A DNA stretch of 64,000 nucleotides from Streptomyces sp. NBC_01451 (GCF_036227485.1 NZ_CP109479.1:7316001-7380000); one strand, 5' to 3'. Counted from the first letter of the stretch, positions 1 through 10,733 are shown. Program-made: numbers and translations. Notes: generated from the letters alone by a model not told the origin.

Positions 1-32
1 CCGAATGATCGCACCGCCGCCGAAGATCGTCC

Positions 33-57
33 AGTAAGTGCGCACTTAGTAAGTAAG
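33..57. promoter_or_regulatory. palindromic operator-like element at left edge
   Basis: A 14-bp perfect palindrome (TAAGTGCGCACTTA, 35-48) is followed at once by a further AGTAAGTAAG (48-57), so the AGTAAGT unit occurs twice. Short AT-rich repeats of this kind stand out in very GC-rich DNA and resemble binding sites of winged-helix (MarR/HxlR-type) repressors; that assignment is inference. It lies about 90 bp upstream of the molybdoenzyme start and may also serve a leftward gene outside the window. Confidence 0.3.
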
Positions 58-144
58 GGCATGCTTAGTCCAAGTTATTGGGACTTGATGGGGTCTGGAG
101 TGGCCTGGTCATGCGCACTCTCCCTGGTCTGTCAGGATGGAGTC

Positions 145-792
145 ATGGGTCAGCCGGTGGAAAGTGGATCGGGAGAGCGCGATTCAGGAGGTGCGGCGCA
201 GCCCGAATTGCCGCCGGGTCAGCGGGTACAGCGCGGCTGGCCGGTCACCCATTACGGCCCGGTGCCCAAATTCCGCCCCGAACGCTGGGAGTTCAGGGTT
301 TTCGGCGCCACCGCCGACGGTGAGAAGCACTGCTGGAACCATGAGGAGCTCACGGCTCTGCCGCATGCCTCCGTGCTGGCGGATCTGCACTGTGTCACCA
401 AGTTCAGCATGCTCGGCGCGGAGTGGGGCGGAATTCCGGCGCGGACGATCCTGGCGGCGGCTCCGCCCGCGCCCGAGGTCACCCATGTGATGGTCTGGGC
501 GGAATACGGCTTCAGCTCGAATCTCCGGCTGGCCGATTTCGCCTCCGACGGCACGATCTTCGCCACCCACAAGGACGGTGAACTCCTCACCGCCGAGCAC
601 GGCTTCCCGCTCCGGCTGGTGGTGCCCCACCTGTACGCCTGGAAGGGCCCCAAGTGGGTGCGCGGGGTCGAGTACATGACCGCCGACCGCCGCGGCTTCT
701 GGGAGGAACGCGGCTATCACAACGTCGGCGACCCGTGGCGCGAGCAGCGCTACTCCTACCAGGAGGAGCCCGGGGACGGCCCCGAGCTCTGA
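145..792 (+). CDS. sulfite-oxidase-like molybdopterin oxidoreductase
   Basis: A 215-aa protein of the molybdopterin-binding sulfite oxidase (SUOX) family, in its short single-domain form with no heme or dimerisation domain. Cys83, in the context LHCVTKFS, sits where the family places the Mo-coordinating cysteine. The segments WEFRVFG, EWGGIPA and LVVPHLYAWKGPKWV are typical cofactor-pocket motifs. I chose ATG 145 (MGQPVES) because an AGGA lies about 8 nt upstream and the family core begins soon after; an in-frame ATG at 61 would add 28 atypical residues. No signal peptide is visible, so it is probably cytoplasmic. The substrate is unknown and no partner dehydrogenase lies next to it in the window. 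Confidence 0.85.
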   Translation: MGQPVESGSGERDSGGAAQPELPPGQRVQRGWPVTHYGPVPKFRPERWEFRVFGATADGEKHCWNHEELTALPHASVLADLHCVTKFSMLGAEWGGIPARTILAAAPPAPEVTHVMVWAEYGFSSNLRLADFASDGTIFATHKDGELLTAEHGFPLRLVVPHLYAWKGPKWVRGVEYMTADRRGFWEERGYHNVGDPWREQRYSYQEEPGDGPEL

Positions 793-810
793 GCTCCTGG
801 GCCGCCGGGT

Positions 811-1308
811 TCAGTGGTGGTACTGGTGCACCACGGCGTGGCCCCTGCCGCGGCCGATCGTCCACTTGTTGACCGGAGTGGTGACGACGAACGCGATGGC
901 CAGTGAGATCGCCAGCGCGCCCCAGAACAGCAGGTCGTCCAGCTGGGCGTCCATCGCGCCCGGCCACAGCACGATCACGCCGTTGTCGACCAGTTCCATC
1001 ACGGCGATCGACAGGGTGTCCGCGGCCAGCGCCACCCGTACGGCCGTACGGAGGCCGACGCCGGCCCTCAGGACGCCGCGCAGGGTGAGCGAGTAGCCGA
1101 AGAAGAACGCCAGGACGATCGCCAGCACGGTGGTGGGCAGGTTCCCCCAGCCGAAGGCCGTGCCGATGACCATGCCGAGCACCTCGCCGATGGCGCAGCC
1201 GGTGAGGCAGTGAAGGGTGGCCTGGACGGCCACGGCCCAGGTGGCGGCCGGTGTGTGGGTCGATGTGTGGGCCGGCGTGTGCTGGTGCGCGTGTTCCTCG
1301 TGCTCCAT
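811..1308 (-). CDS. DUF4396 His-rich membrane protein
   Basis: A 165-aa integral membrane protein of the DUF4396 family with about four hydrophobic segments. The N-terminus (HEEHAHQHTPAHTSTHTP) carries seven histidines in the first 20 or so residues, and the C-terminus ends HAVVHQYHH. Such tails suggest metal binding at the membrane face. The gene lies downstream of a perfect CsoR-like inverted repeat at 1360-1376, which supports copper-responsive expression. Transport, sequestration or sensing cannot be told apart from sequence. It follows nfo on the same strand, but the intervening operator suggests its own promoter. Confidence 0.7.
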   Translation of the reverse strand: MEHEEHAHQHTPAHTSTHTPAATWAVAVQATLHCLTGCAIGEVLGMVIGTAFGWGNLPTTVLAIVLAFFFGYSLTLRGVLRAGVGLRTAVRVALAADTLSIAVMELVDNGVIVLWPGAMDAQLDDLLFWGALAISLAIAFVVTTPVNKWTIGRGRGHAVVHQYHH

Positions 1309-1359
1309 GGGAACCCCCGGGGTGTCATGTGGTCACGGTTGTCTGCACTCCCCAGCAAT

Positions 1360-1376
1360 ATACCCCCCAGGGGTAT
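1360..1376 (-). promoter_or_regulatory. CsoR-like copper operator
   Basis: A perfect inverted repeat, ATACCCC-CCA-GGGGTAT, lies 51 bp upstream of the DUF4396 start codon. This TACCC...GGGTA architecture with a very short spacer is that of CsoR-family operators described in Streptomyces. It lies between nfo (ends 1396) and the His-rich membrane gene (starts 1308), where an operator of the latter should be. Confidence 0.6.
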
Positions 1377-1395
1377 TCCCGTTCCGCTTGCTCTC

Positions 1396-2265
1396 CTACC
1401 CGTCCCGGAGTTTCTTCAGCCGCTCCACGTCCGCCGCGTGCCCTTCCTTCCCGCCGGGCGTCTCGATGATCAGCGGTACGCCCTCGGTCGCGGGGTGCGT
1501 CATCAGCGCGCGGAACGGGTCCTCGCCGATATGACCCGCGCCGATGTTCTCGTGCCGGTCCTTGTGAGCGCCCACCACGTCCTTCGAGTCGTTGGCGTGG
1601 ATCAGCTTCAGCCGCCCCTCGCCGACCGTCTCCACGAGCAGGTCGAGGGTCTGGTGCATCCCGCTGGGCCCGGTCAGATCGTGCCCGGCGGCGAAGATGT
1701 GGCAGGTGTCGAGACAGACGCCGAGCTTCGGATGGGAGTCGAGCGCCTCGAAGTACGGCCCGAAGTCCCAGGTGCGCGAGCAGAGGGAGGAACCCTGCCC
1801 GGCGGTCGACTCCAGGAGCAGAAACGGGTCGTCGTCATGGGTGAGCTCGTCGAGCAGCGGCAGCAGGTGCTCCCGTACCTGCTTGAGGGCCACGGACCGG
1901 TCCCGCCCGCCGGTCGCGCTCCCGGTGTGCACCACCACACCCAGCGCACCGATCTCCCGCCCGCGCCGCAGCGAGTGCCGCAGCGACTCCACCGACCGCT
2001 CGACGGTCGCCTCGGTGTGCGAGCCGAAGTTGATCAGGTACGGGGCGTGGACGTACGCCGGGATCGAGCCGTCGGCGCAGGCCGCCCGGAACTCCTCGTC
2101 CTGCCGGGGACTTCCGGTGGGCGTCGCCCAGCCGCGCGGGTTGGCGACGAAGACCTGCACGGTCTCGGCCAGGAGGTCGCGGGCGTAGGACAGGCCGACG
2201 GAATGGAGGCCGCCGGCCACGGGAACATGGCCGCCGACGGGGTTGCGGAGCTGCTTGCTGGTCAC
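1396..2265 (-). CDS. nfo: deoxyribonuclease IV (AP endonuclease family 2)
   Basis: A 289-aa TIM-barrel AP endonuclease that cuts 5' of abasic sites in base-excision repair. The tri-zinc ligand motifs are all present: HAPYLIN, VVHTGS, LLLESTAGQG, CLDTCHIFAAGHD, HANDSK, DRHENIGAGHIG and IETPG. Length is normal for the family. The start is GTG 2265, only 34 bp after the kinase stop, so it is probably co-transcribed with the upstream PASTA kinase. That would place it under the DNA-damage-type promoter in front of the kinase, which suits a repair enzyme. A small inverted repeat (CACCCT-TTC-AGGGTG) overlaps the start codon. Confidence 0.93.
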   Translation of the reverse strand: MTSKQLRNPVGGHVPVAGGLHSVGLSYARDLLAETVQVFVANPRGWATPTGSPRQDEEFRAACADGSIPAYVHAPYLINFGSHTEATVERSVESLRHSLRRGREIGALGVVVHTGSATGGRDRSVALKQVREHLLPLLDELTHDDDPFLLLESTAGQGSSLCSRTWDFGPYFEALDSHPKLGVCLDTCHIFAAGHDLTGPSGMHQTLDLLVETVGEGRLKLIHANDSKDVVGAHKDRHENIGAGHIGEDPFRALMTHPATEGVPLIIETPGGKEGHAADVERLKKLRDG

Positions 2266-2299
2266 CCTTTCAGGGTGTCACGCGGCGCTCCGCCTCCCG

Positions 2300-4255
<1,956 letters not shown>

Positions 4256-4262
4256 GCAGGTG

Positions 4263-4284
4263 AGTGTACGAGCCGTCGCTGACA
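4263..4284 (-). promoter_or_regulatory. RecA-NDp (PafBC-type) promoter of PASTA kinase
   Basis: On the minus strand: TGTCAGCG (4284-4277), 8 nt, then TACACT (4268-4263), then 7 nt to GTG 4255. This differs by one base from TGTCRGTG-N8-TANNNT, the damage-inducible promoter consensus known from mycobacteria and Streptomyces. Confidence 0.55.
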
Positions 4285-4439
4285 GGCCCGCAGTTTCGGC
4301 CAGGAAAGCACAGGAAAGCAGCGGGACTGAAGCCGACCTGTGACGCGGATCGCACCGGACGGCCGCCGACCGAGAGGAACCTCCACAGGAGTGCTGCACG
4401 TGTAATCGGGCTCGAAACGGGTGGTGCGTGGGTGGGAGA

Positions 4440-5270
<831 letters not shown>

Positions 5271-5471
5271 TCAGCCTCCCTGGACGGCGGTGAGGACCTC
5301 TACGCGGTCGCCCTCGGAGAGGGAGGTCGACGACCACCGCGCGCGCGGGACGACGGTTTCGTTGAGCGCGGCGGCCACACCGGAGGGCGCCGGGGTGAGG
5401 GACTTCACCAGCGTGTCGAGCGCGGTGCCCGGGGAGACCTCGCGCCGCGCGCCGTTCACCAGGATGTTCAT
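5271..5471 (-). CDS. thiS: sulfur carrier protein ThiS
   Basis: A 66-aa ubiquitin-fold protein ending in the required Gly-Gly, whose C-terminus is adenylated and thiocarboxylated to donate sulfur to ThiG. It begins MNILVNGARR and ends EVLTAVQGG. Its start overlaps the thiO stop by 4 bp (ATGA), so the two are translationally coupled. Confidence 0.95.
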   Translation of the reverse strand: MNILVNGARREVSPGTALDTLVKSLTPAPSGVAAALNETVVPRARWSSTSLSEGDRVEVLTAVQGG

Positions 5472-6631
5472 ACGAGCTGCTCCATACGTACGGTGTCGAA
5501 CCGGCGCGGCGTGAAGGCCCGCGCCTCGTCGGGCAGTTCACCGGTGGCCAGAACAGCGGCCATGGCGTCTCCCGTGACCGGTGTCAGCAGCACACCGTTG
5601 CGATAGTGGCCGGTGGCCAGCAGCAGCCCCTCCAGGGCGGTCGGGCCGAGCAGCGGCGCGTTGTCGGGGGAGGCGGGGCGCAGGCCGGCCCGGGTCTCCG
5701 TCAACGGCAACTCGGTGATCCCGGGGACGAGTTCGTGGGCGTCGCGCAGCAGCTCGTACACACCGCCCGCCGTGACCGTCGTGTCCCAGCCCAGCTCCTC
5801 GCTGGTCGCCCCGACGACCAGTTCACCGTTCTCGCGCGGCACCAGATAGACCTGGCTGCCGCGCACCACGGCCCGCACGGTACGGCTCAGGAACGGCGCG
5901 TACCGCCCTGGCACGGTCAGCCGCAGCACCTGCCCCTTCACGGGCCGTACGGGCGGCAGGACGGCCTCCGGGACCCCCGCGAGCCGCCCGCTGAGGCTGC
6001 CCCCGGCCAGCACGACCGACCCGGCGGCCAGTTCGTCGCCGCCGGAGTCCAGGACCCCCACGGCCCGTCCCCGCCGTACGTCGAGCCGCTCGGCCCAGGT
6101 CCGGCGCAGCACCACCCCGGCCCGCTCGCACGCGTCGACCAGCGCCCCGGCCAGCCGCCGCGGATCGACCTGGTGGTCGCCGTCCACCCGCAGCCCCCCG
6201 CGCACGCCCGGCGCGAGCATCGGCTCCAGGCGTCGGCATTCGCGCCCCGAGAGCCACTCCGACTCCAGGCCGGACCGCTGTTGCAGGGCGTGCAGTTCGC
6301 GCAGTTCGGCGCGGTCGTCGGAGTCGAGCGCGACGGCGAGCGTGCCGCAGCGGCGGTAGCCGAGGTCGCGGCCGGTCAGCTCGGTGAGCTCGGCCACGAA
6401 GTCCGGGTAGCGGCGGGCCGACTCCAGGTTCAGCCCCAGCAGGGTCTGCTCGCCGTGGTGCAGTTCCGTGACGGCGGCCAGCATCCCGGCCGCCACCTGC
6501 GCGGCCCCGCCGCCCGGCACGGGATCCACGACGGTCGTGGCGAGCCCGCGCTGCGCGGCCCGCCAGGCCGTCACGAGCCCGATGATCCCGCCTCCGACGA
6601 CAACGACGTCCGAGGTGTGTGTACGCGACAT
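5468..6631 (-). CDS. thiO: glycine oxidase ThiO
   Basis: A 387-aa FAD-dependent amine oxidase of the DAO/ThiO family. It oxidises glycine to dehydroglycine for thiazole synthesis, the aerobic replacement for ThiH. The N-terminal Rossmann motif VVGGGIIGLVTAWRA binds FAD, and the C-terminal GLRPASPDNAPLLG and LLATGHYRNGVLL segments are characteristic. ATG 6631 has a strong Shine-Dalgarno (GGGAGGGG, 6649-6642) with a 10-nt spacer, next to the 3' end of the TPP riboswitch, so regulation is probably by hiding the ribosome site. First gene of the thi operon. Confidence 0.95.
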   Translation of the reverse strand: MSRTHTSDVVVVGGGIIGLVTAWRAAQRGLATTVVDPVPGGGAAQVAAGMLAAVTELHHGEQTLLGLNLESARRYPDFVAELTELTGRDLGYRRCGTLAVALDSDDRAELRELHALQQRSGLESEWLSGRECRRLEPMLAPGVRGGLRVDGDHQVDPRRLAGALVDACERAGVVLRRTWAERLDVRRGRAVGVLDSGGDELAAGSVVLAGGSLSGRLAGVPEAVLPPVRPVKGQVLRLTVPGRYAPFLSRTVRAVVRGSQVYLVPRENGELVVGATSEELGWDTTVTAGGVYELLRDAHELVPGITELPLTETRAGLRPASPDNAPLLGPTALEGLLLATGHYRNGVLLTPVTGDAMAAVLATGELPDEARAFTPRRFDTVRMEQLV

Positions 6632-6645
6632 GGGCGTCCAGCCCC

Positions 6646-6738
6646 TCCCTTCGCCGGCATGACCCGGATCAGGTTCGTACGGTCGGAGGCCGCCCAGCCT
6701 CCCTCTCAGCCCGGTCCGCCCGGGCTCCCGCGAGTGCT
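6646..6738 (-). ncRNA. TPP riboswitch (THI element)
   Basis: Reading the minus strand, the conserved pyrimidine sensor GCTGAGAGGGAGGC is followed by the pyrophosphate-sensor signature ACCTGATCCGGGTCATGCC and GGCGAAGGGA, the hallmark THI-box sequences in the right order and spacing. The element ends within a few nt of the thiO Shine-Dalgarno. No intrinsic terminator separates them, so control is probably translational: with TPP bound, P1 closes and the ribosome site is masked. Confidence 0.95.
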
Positions 6739-6824
6739 TACGCTGGTCAGCCTAGCCCGCAGAGCAACGCACACGTAAGGGAGCCTTTGCCCATGCCCCG
6801 CTCGCTCGACGGTCTCGGCGTCAG

Positions 6825-6878
6825 CTACACGCGGTAGTGGTAGGAACGCGGTGTGCTGTGCGAGAGCCAAGCTGGCAC
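6825..6878 (-). CDS. possible 17-aa leader peptide upstream of thi operon
   Basis: GTG at 6878 is preceded by a near-ideal ribosome site (GGGAGGT, 4-nt spacer) and opens 17 codons (MPAWLSHSTPRSYHYRV), stopping at TAG 6827-6825, about 90 nt before the TPP riboswitch. The ribosome site is much better than expected by chance. The peptide matches nothing I recognise and has three His/Tyr residues near its end. It could be a leader peptide, a small protein or coincidence. Confidence 0.3.
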   Translation of the reverse strand: MPAWLSHSTPRSYHYRV

Positions 6879-7134
6879 AATTACCTCCCATATCCTCTGG
6901 GGCAACCGGGCTGGTTCCAACCCGGCTGGTGCTGATCACGTCAGACCCGATCGTTCACTGAGCGGCCGAGCAGTGTGAGCCAGGAATCCCCCTCGGTTGC
7001 GAGGGGGAGGGTTCAACTACCACGAGCAGGACGAGATCTGGGCCGAGTGCACGGGCGGATGTCCGACCCGGTGCTCGGCCCGGTGAGCACCTGGGTCGTC
7101 TGGCACTGTGCAGTAGGTCACTTCCCGCGCCCAC

Positions 7135-7163
7135 TGACTGACAATTTGTCAGTTGTCTATGGT
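7135..7163 (+). promoter_or_regulatory. promoter with embedded operator palindrome
   Basis: A 17-nt inverted repeat, ACTGACAA-T-TTGTCAGT (7137-7153), sits between a -35-like TGACTG (7135-7140) and a -10 TATGGT (7158-7163; 17-nt spacer). The -10 is followed after 6 nt by GTG 7170, so the flavoenzyme mRNA looks leaderless. An operator between -35 and -10 is the usual layout for a TetR/MarR-type repressor. The regulator is not encoded beside it. Confidence 0.5.
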
Positions 7164-7169
7164 GATCGG

Positions 7170-8408
7170 GTGAGTGAGCAGACGCAGGCGCAGGGCACAC
7201 CGGGCGGGTCGCAGCCGGAACGCGTGGTCGTGGTGGGTGCGGGCATGGCCGGGGTACAGACCGCGGTCGCCCTGCGGGAGCAGGGGTTCACCGGCACCGT
7301 CACGCTTCTCGGCGCCGAACCCCACCAGCCGTACGACCGGCCGCCGCTGTCCAAGGCGGTCCTGCTCGGCAAGGCGGAGGGCTCCGCCTTCGACATCGAC
7401 TTCGAGGCCCTCGGCATCGAACTGCTGCTCGGGCGCGAGGTGCTGGGCGTCCGCGCCGCCGAACACGAGGTGGACACCCCGGACGGACCGGTGCCCTACG
7501 ACGTCCTGGTCCTCGCGACCGGCGCCGAACCGATCCGGCTGCCGGGCACCGAGGGCGTACCCGGTGTGCATCTGCTGCGCACCCTCGACGACGCCGAGCG
7601 GCTGCGGCCCGTACTCGCGCGCCAGCACGACATCGTGGTCGTCGGGGCCGGCTGGATCGGCGCCGAGTTCGCCACCGCCGCGCGCGAGGCGGGCTGCGCG
7701 GTCACCGTCGTCGAGGCCGCCGACCGGCCGCTCGCGGGCGCCCTGCCCGCCGAGGTGGCCGCGCCGATGGCCGCCTGGTACGCCGACAGCGGCGCCTCGT
7801 TGCGCACCCACGCGCGCGTGGCCCGCGTCGAGCCCGGCGCGGTGGTGCTCGACGACGGCTCGCGGCTGCCCGCGGGCGCCGTCGTCGTCGGCATCGGGGC
7901 CCGCCCGGCCACGGCCTGGCTCACGGGCTCGGGAATCGCCCTGGGCGACCACCGCGAGGTCGTCGCCGACGACCACCTGCGCACCTCCGCGGCGGACGTC
8001 TACGCGGTCGGCGACTGCGCCTCCTTCCCTTCGGGAAGGTACGGCCGGCGTCTTCTGGTCCACCACTGGGACAACGCCCTCCAGGGGCCCCGCACGGTCG
8101 CCGCGAACATCATCGGGGAGACCCCGGCGGTCTACGACCCGGTCCCGTACTTCTGGTCGGAGCAGTTCGGCCGCTTCGTCCAGTACGTCGGCCACCACCA
8201 GTCCGCCGACACCACCCTGTGGCGGGGCGACCCCTCCGGCCCCGCCTGGACGGTCTGCTGGCTGCGGGAGGGCCGCCTGGTCGCCCTGCTGGCCGTGGGC
8301 CGCCCCCGGGACCTGGCCCAGGGGCGCCGCCTGGTCGAGGCGGGCACCCTGATGGACGCCGCCGCCCTGACGGACCCGTCCCGGCCGCTGAAGGCGGCCA
8401 CGGTCTAG
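7170..8408 (+). CDS. FAD-dependent ferredoxin/rubredoxin reductase-like oxidoreductase
   Basis: A 412-aa flavoprotein with the two-dinucleotide fold. The FAD site is VVVGAGMAGVQTAVALREQG near the N-terminus, the NAD(P)H site is IVVVGAGWIGAEFATAARE in the middle, and VYAVGDCA marks the second FAD contact. The C-terminal part (VQYVGHH, VALLAVGRPRDLAQGRRL) resembles the reductase C domain of ferredoxin reductases that feed cytochromes P450 and oxygenases. GTG 7170 was chosen because the family core starts a few codons later and a -10 element lies 6 nt upstream. No ferredoxin or oxygenase is adjacent, so the electron acceptor is unknown. Confidence 0.88.
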   Translation: MSEQTQAQGTPGGSQPERVVVVGAGMAGVQTAVALREQGFTGTVTLLGAEPHQPYDRPPLSKAVLLGKAEGSAFDIDFEALGIELLLGREVLGVRAAEHEVDTPDGPVPYDVLVLATGAEPIRLPGTEGVPGVHLLRTLDDAERLRPVLARQHDIVVVGAGWIGAEFATAAREAGCAVTVVEAADRPLAGALPAEVAAPMAAWYADSGASLRTHARVARVEPGAVVLDDGSRLPAGAVVVGIGARPATAWLTGSGIALGDHREVVADDHLRTSAADVYAVGDCASFPSGRYGRRLLVHHWDNALQGPRTVAANIIGETPAVYDPVPYFWSEQFGRFVQYVGHHQSADTTLWRGDPSGPAWTVCWLREGRLVALLAVGRPRDLAQGRRLVEAGTLMDAAALTDPSRPLKAATV

Positions 8409-8465
8409 CGCGGCACGGCCCGGCGCCACCGGATCGGCGCAGGTCGGAGGGGCCCGGCTTCCGAC

Positions 8466-8487
8466 TGTCAGTGCGGGATGGCACGCT
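8466..8487 (+). promoter_or_regulatory. RecA-NDp (PafBC-type) promoter, leaderless gene
   Basis: TGTCAGTG (8466-8473), exactly 8 nt, then CACGCT (8482-8487), then 6 nt to GTG 8494. The upstream half is a perfect match to TGTCRGTG; the -10 has C for the first T of TANNNT. Confidence 0.55.
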
Positions 8488-8493
8488 TGTCCC

Positions 8494-8865
8494 GTGACCG
8501 AGATTGACGCAAAGATCGATGCTCTCGTCCCTGCCTGGCTCACCCTCCCCGACATCGCGGAAATCCTCGATATCGAGGTGACGCGCGTCCGGCAGCTGGT
8601 CAAGGAGGGCCAAGTGATCGCCGTACGCCGTGGTGAGAACCGTGCGCTGCACGTTCCCGCCGCCTTCATCGACGGGGTCGAGCGCAAGGTCGTCAAGGGC
8701 CTCACCGGCACCTTGACGCTCCTGCGGGACGACGGCTACTCCGACCAGGAGATGCTGGAGTGGCTCTTCACTCCCGACCCGAGCCTGCCCGGCACTCCCG
8801 CGCAGGCCCTCGCCGAGAATCGCGGCACGGAGGTGAAGCGTCGCGCCCAGGCGCTCGCCGTCTGA
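8494..8865 (+). CDS. Rv2175c-family DNA-binding protein
   Basis: A 123-aa protein with an N-terminal winged-helix or helix-turn-helix segment ([24 protein letters not shown]) and a conserved C-terminal half ([38 protein letters not shown]). It matches the actinobacterial Rv2175c family. In M. tuberculosis Rv2175c is phosphorylated by the adjacent kinase PknL, which abolishes DNA binding. Here a PASTA kinase lies about 4 kb upstream and has the same type of promoter. GTG 8494 is preceded by a -10 only 6 nt away and by no Shine-Dalgarno, so initiation is probably leaderless. DNA target sites are unknown. Confidence 0.85.
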   Translation: MTEIDAKIDALVPAWLTLPDIAEILDIEVTRVRQLVKEGQVIAVRRGENRALHVPAAFIDGVERKVVKGLTGTLTLLRDDGYSDQEMLEWLFTPDPSLPGTPAQALAENRGTEVKRRAQALAV

Positions 8866-8974
8866 TCCGACCAGCCGTTCCGGTGTGCGGGCCGTGGTCC
8901 GTACACCGCCACACCACACAGGGGCGCGCCCGGGGACACCCCCCCCCACGGGCGCGCCCATGGGGGACACCCGT

Positions 8975-9661
8975 ATGCCCGAGACGACCGACACCGTGCC
9001 CGGGGCGACCACCGACGCCCGCACGACCCGCCCGCGGCTCGCCGACGCCCGGGTCTACCTCTGCACGGACGCCCGCAGACGGCAGGGCGACCTCGCCGAG
9101 TTCCTGGACGCCGTCCTGGCCGGCGGGGTCGACATCGTGCAGTTGCGCGACAAGGGCATGGAGGCGGCCGAGGAGCTGGACCACCTCCAGGTCTTCGCCG
9201 ACGCCTGTGCCCGGCACGGCAGGCTCCTCGCGGTCAACGACCGCGCGGACGTCGCCCACGCGGCCCGTGCCGACGTACTTCACCTCGGTCAGGGCGACCT
9301 GCCGGTCCCGGCGGCCCGCGCGATCCTCGGCGAGGACATCGTCATCGGCCGCTCCACGCACACGGAGTCGGAGGCCGCCGAGGCCGCCGCCCAGGAGGGC
9401 GTGGACTATTTCTGCACCGGCCCGTGCTGGCCCACCCCGACCAAGCCCGGCCGCCACGCACCCGGCCTCGACCTGGTCCGCTTCACCGCCGACCTCGGCA
9501 CCGGCCGCCCCTGGTTCGCCATCGGCGGCATCGACCTGGGCAACCTGGACGAGGTGCTGGCGGCGGGCGCCCGCCGGGTCGTCGTCGTACGGGCGATAAC
9601 GGAGGCCGACGACCCGGGCGCGGCGGCGGCGGAGTTCGCCAAGCGGCTGCGAGCCCTGTAG
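8975..9661 (+). CDS. thiE: thiamine-phosphate synthase ThiE
   Basis: A 228-aa TIM-barrel enzyme joining HMP-PP to thiazole phosphate to give thiamin phosphate. Motifs: [60 protein letters not shown] (diphosphate contacts) and [12 protein letters not shown]. Several upstream in-frame starts exist (8885, 8960). I prefer ATG 8975 because GGGGGA lies about 8 nt before it and the barrel starts about 25 residues in. The leader contains GC-rich repeats (GGGCGCGCCC twice, about 8922-8959) that can fold but are not a THI element. It is unlinked in transcription from thiOSG. Confidence 0.94.
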   Translation: MPETTDTVPGATTDARTTRPRLADARVYLCTDARRRQGDLAEFLDAVLAGGVDIVQLRDKGMEAAEELDHLQVFADACARHGRLLAVNDRADVAHAARADVLHLGQGDLPVPAARAILGEDIVIGRSTHTESEAAEAAAQEGVDYFCTGPCWPTPTKPGRHAPGLDLVRFTADLGTGRPWFAIGGIDLGNLDEVLAAGARRVVVVRAITEADDPGAAAAEFAKRLRAL

Positions 9662-9718
9662 CCGGTGTCCGAGGCGTGGACAACAAGTCGACAATCCGGG
9701 CAAATTTCCGCCATTCGG

Positions 9719-9747
9719 TTGGGGGACCGCCGCCCCCTGACTAACCT
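9719..9747 (+). promoter_or_regulatory. metF promoter (leaderless)
   Basis: TTGGGG (9719-9724), a 17-nt spacer and TAACCT (9742-9747) lie 6 nt before ATG 9754. There is no Shine-Dalgarno, so the transcript probably begins at the start codon. Confidence 0.5.
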
Positions 9748-9753
9748 GCGGGT

Positions 9754-10677
9754 ATGGCCCTAGGAACCGCGTCCACCAGGACTGACCACGCACGCACGGT
9801 GCGTGACATGCTCGCGTCCGGCAAGACCACGTATTCCTTCGAGTTCTCGGCGCCCAAGACTCCCAAGGGCGAGCGGAACCTCTGGAACGCGCTGAGGAGG
9901 GTCGAGGCGGTCGCCCCGGACTTCGTGTCCGTGACGTACGGCGCCGGCGGGTCGACGCGCGCGGGGACGGTCAAGGAGACCCAGCAGATCGTCTCCGACA
10001 CGACGCTCACCCCGGTCGCCCACCTCACCGCGGTCAACCACTCCGTCGCCGAACTGCGCAACATCATCGGCCAGTACGCCGACGCGGGCATCCGGAACAT
10101 CCTGGCCGTGCGCGGAGACCCGCCCGGCGACCCGATGGCCGAGTGGGTGCCGCACCCGAGCGGTCTGACGTACGCCGCCGAACTCGTGCGCCTCATCAAG
10201 GAGTCGGGCGACTTCTGCGTGGGCGTCGCCGCCTTCCCCGAGACTCATCCGCGCTCTCCCGACCGGGACACGGACGTCACGCACTTCGTCGACAAGTGCC
10301 GGGCCGGCGCGGACTACGCGATCACCCAGATGTTCTTCCACCCGGAGTCGTATCTGCGGCTGCGGGACGCCGTCGCGGCGGCGGGCTGCCCGACCCCGGT
10401 CATCCCCGAGGTCATGCCCGTGACCAGCGTGCGGATGCTGGAGCGATTGCCGCAGCTCAGCAACGCGGCCATCCCGTCTACCCTGAAAGAGCGGATCCTC
10501 ACAGCCAAAGACGACGCGGCGGCTGTACGCTCCATTGGCATCGAGTTCGCCACGGAGTTCTGCGCGCGACTGCTGGCCGAGGGAATCCCCGGACTGCACT
10601 TCATTACGCTGAACAACTCCACGGCATCGCTGGAAATCTACGAAAACCTGGGTCTGCACCACCCACAGCGGGCCTAG
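9754..10677 (+). CDS. metF: 5,10-methylenetetrahydrofolate reductase
   Basis: A 307-aa FAD-containing TIM-barrel enzyme reducing methylene-THF to methyl-THF for methionine synthesis. Seen: [20 protein letters not shown] with the catalytic Glu, [46 protein letters not shown] and [11 protein letters not shown]. Length fits the bacterial short form without a SAM-regulatory domain. The start is fixed by the promoter 6 nt upstream. A Rv2172c-like homologue lies near the same cluster in mycobacteria, so the synteny is old. Confidence 0.95.
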   Translation: MALGTASTRTDHARTVRDMLASGKTTYSFEFSAPKTPKGERNLWNALRRVEAVAPDFVSVTYGAGGSTRAGTVKETQQIVSDTTLTPVAHLTAVNHSVAELRNIIGQYADAGIRNILAVRGDPPGDPMAEWVPHPSGLTYAAELVRLIKESGDFCVGVAAFPETHPRSPDRDTDVTHFVDKCRAGADYAITQMFFHPESYLRLRDAVAAAGCPTPVIPEVMPVTSVRMLERLPQLSNAAIPSTLKERILTAKDDAAAVRSIGIEFATEFCARLLAEGIPGLHFITLNNSTASLEIYENLGLHHPQRA

Positions 10678-10733
10678 ACCGGCCGCACCGGCGTACGACA
10701 CACTGCGTAGCGGCCACTGGGAGAGGGGCGTAC

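Larger units (their letters stand above)
6739..7169. other. 430-bp divergent intergenic region (thiO / flavoenzyme)
   Basis: This holds the promoters of both flanking units. A terminator-like hairpin (CCCCCTCG-GTTG-CGAGGGGG, 6988-7007) is not next to any gene end, so a small RNA on the + strand is possible. A 17-codon ORF with a strong Shine-Dalgarno lies on the minus strand at 6825-6878. A palindrome overlaps the flavoenzyme promoter at 7137-7153. Longer ORFs in the region have no coding character. Confidence 0.5.

Noticed and set aside
1..45. Possible start of a leftward gene (GTG at 45; VRTYWTIFGGGAIIR)
   Set aside because: Only 15 codons are inside the window and the start lies in a palindrome; it cannot be supported.
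6706..6939. 77-codon minus-strand ORF in the thi intergenic region
   Set aside because: It overlaps the TPP riboswitch, has no ribosome site and no coding-like composition.
8922..8959. Second riboswitch before thiE
   Set aside because: The leader has GC-rich repeats but neither THI-box signature is present.
8110..9024. 304-codon minus-strand ORF opposite the flavoenzyme and Rv2175c-like genes
   Set aside because: Antisense shadow of clear genes in GC-rich DNA. The same applies to other long antisense ORFs, such as 18888-19835, 30169-32256 and 58680-60737.
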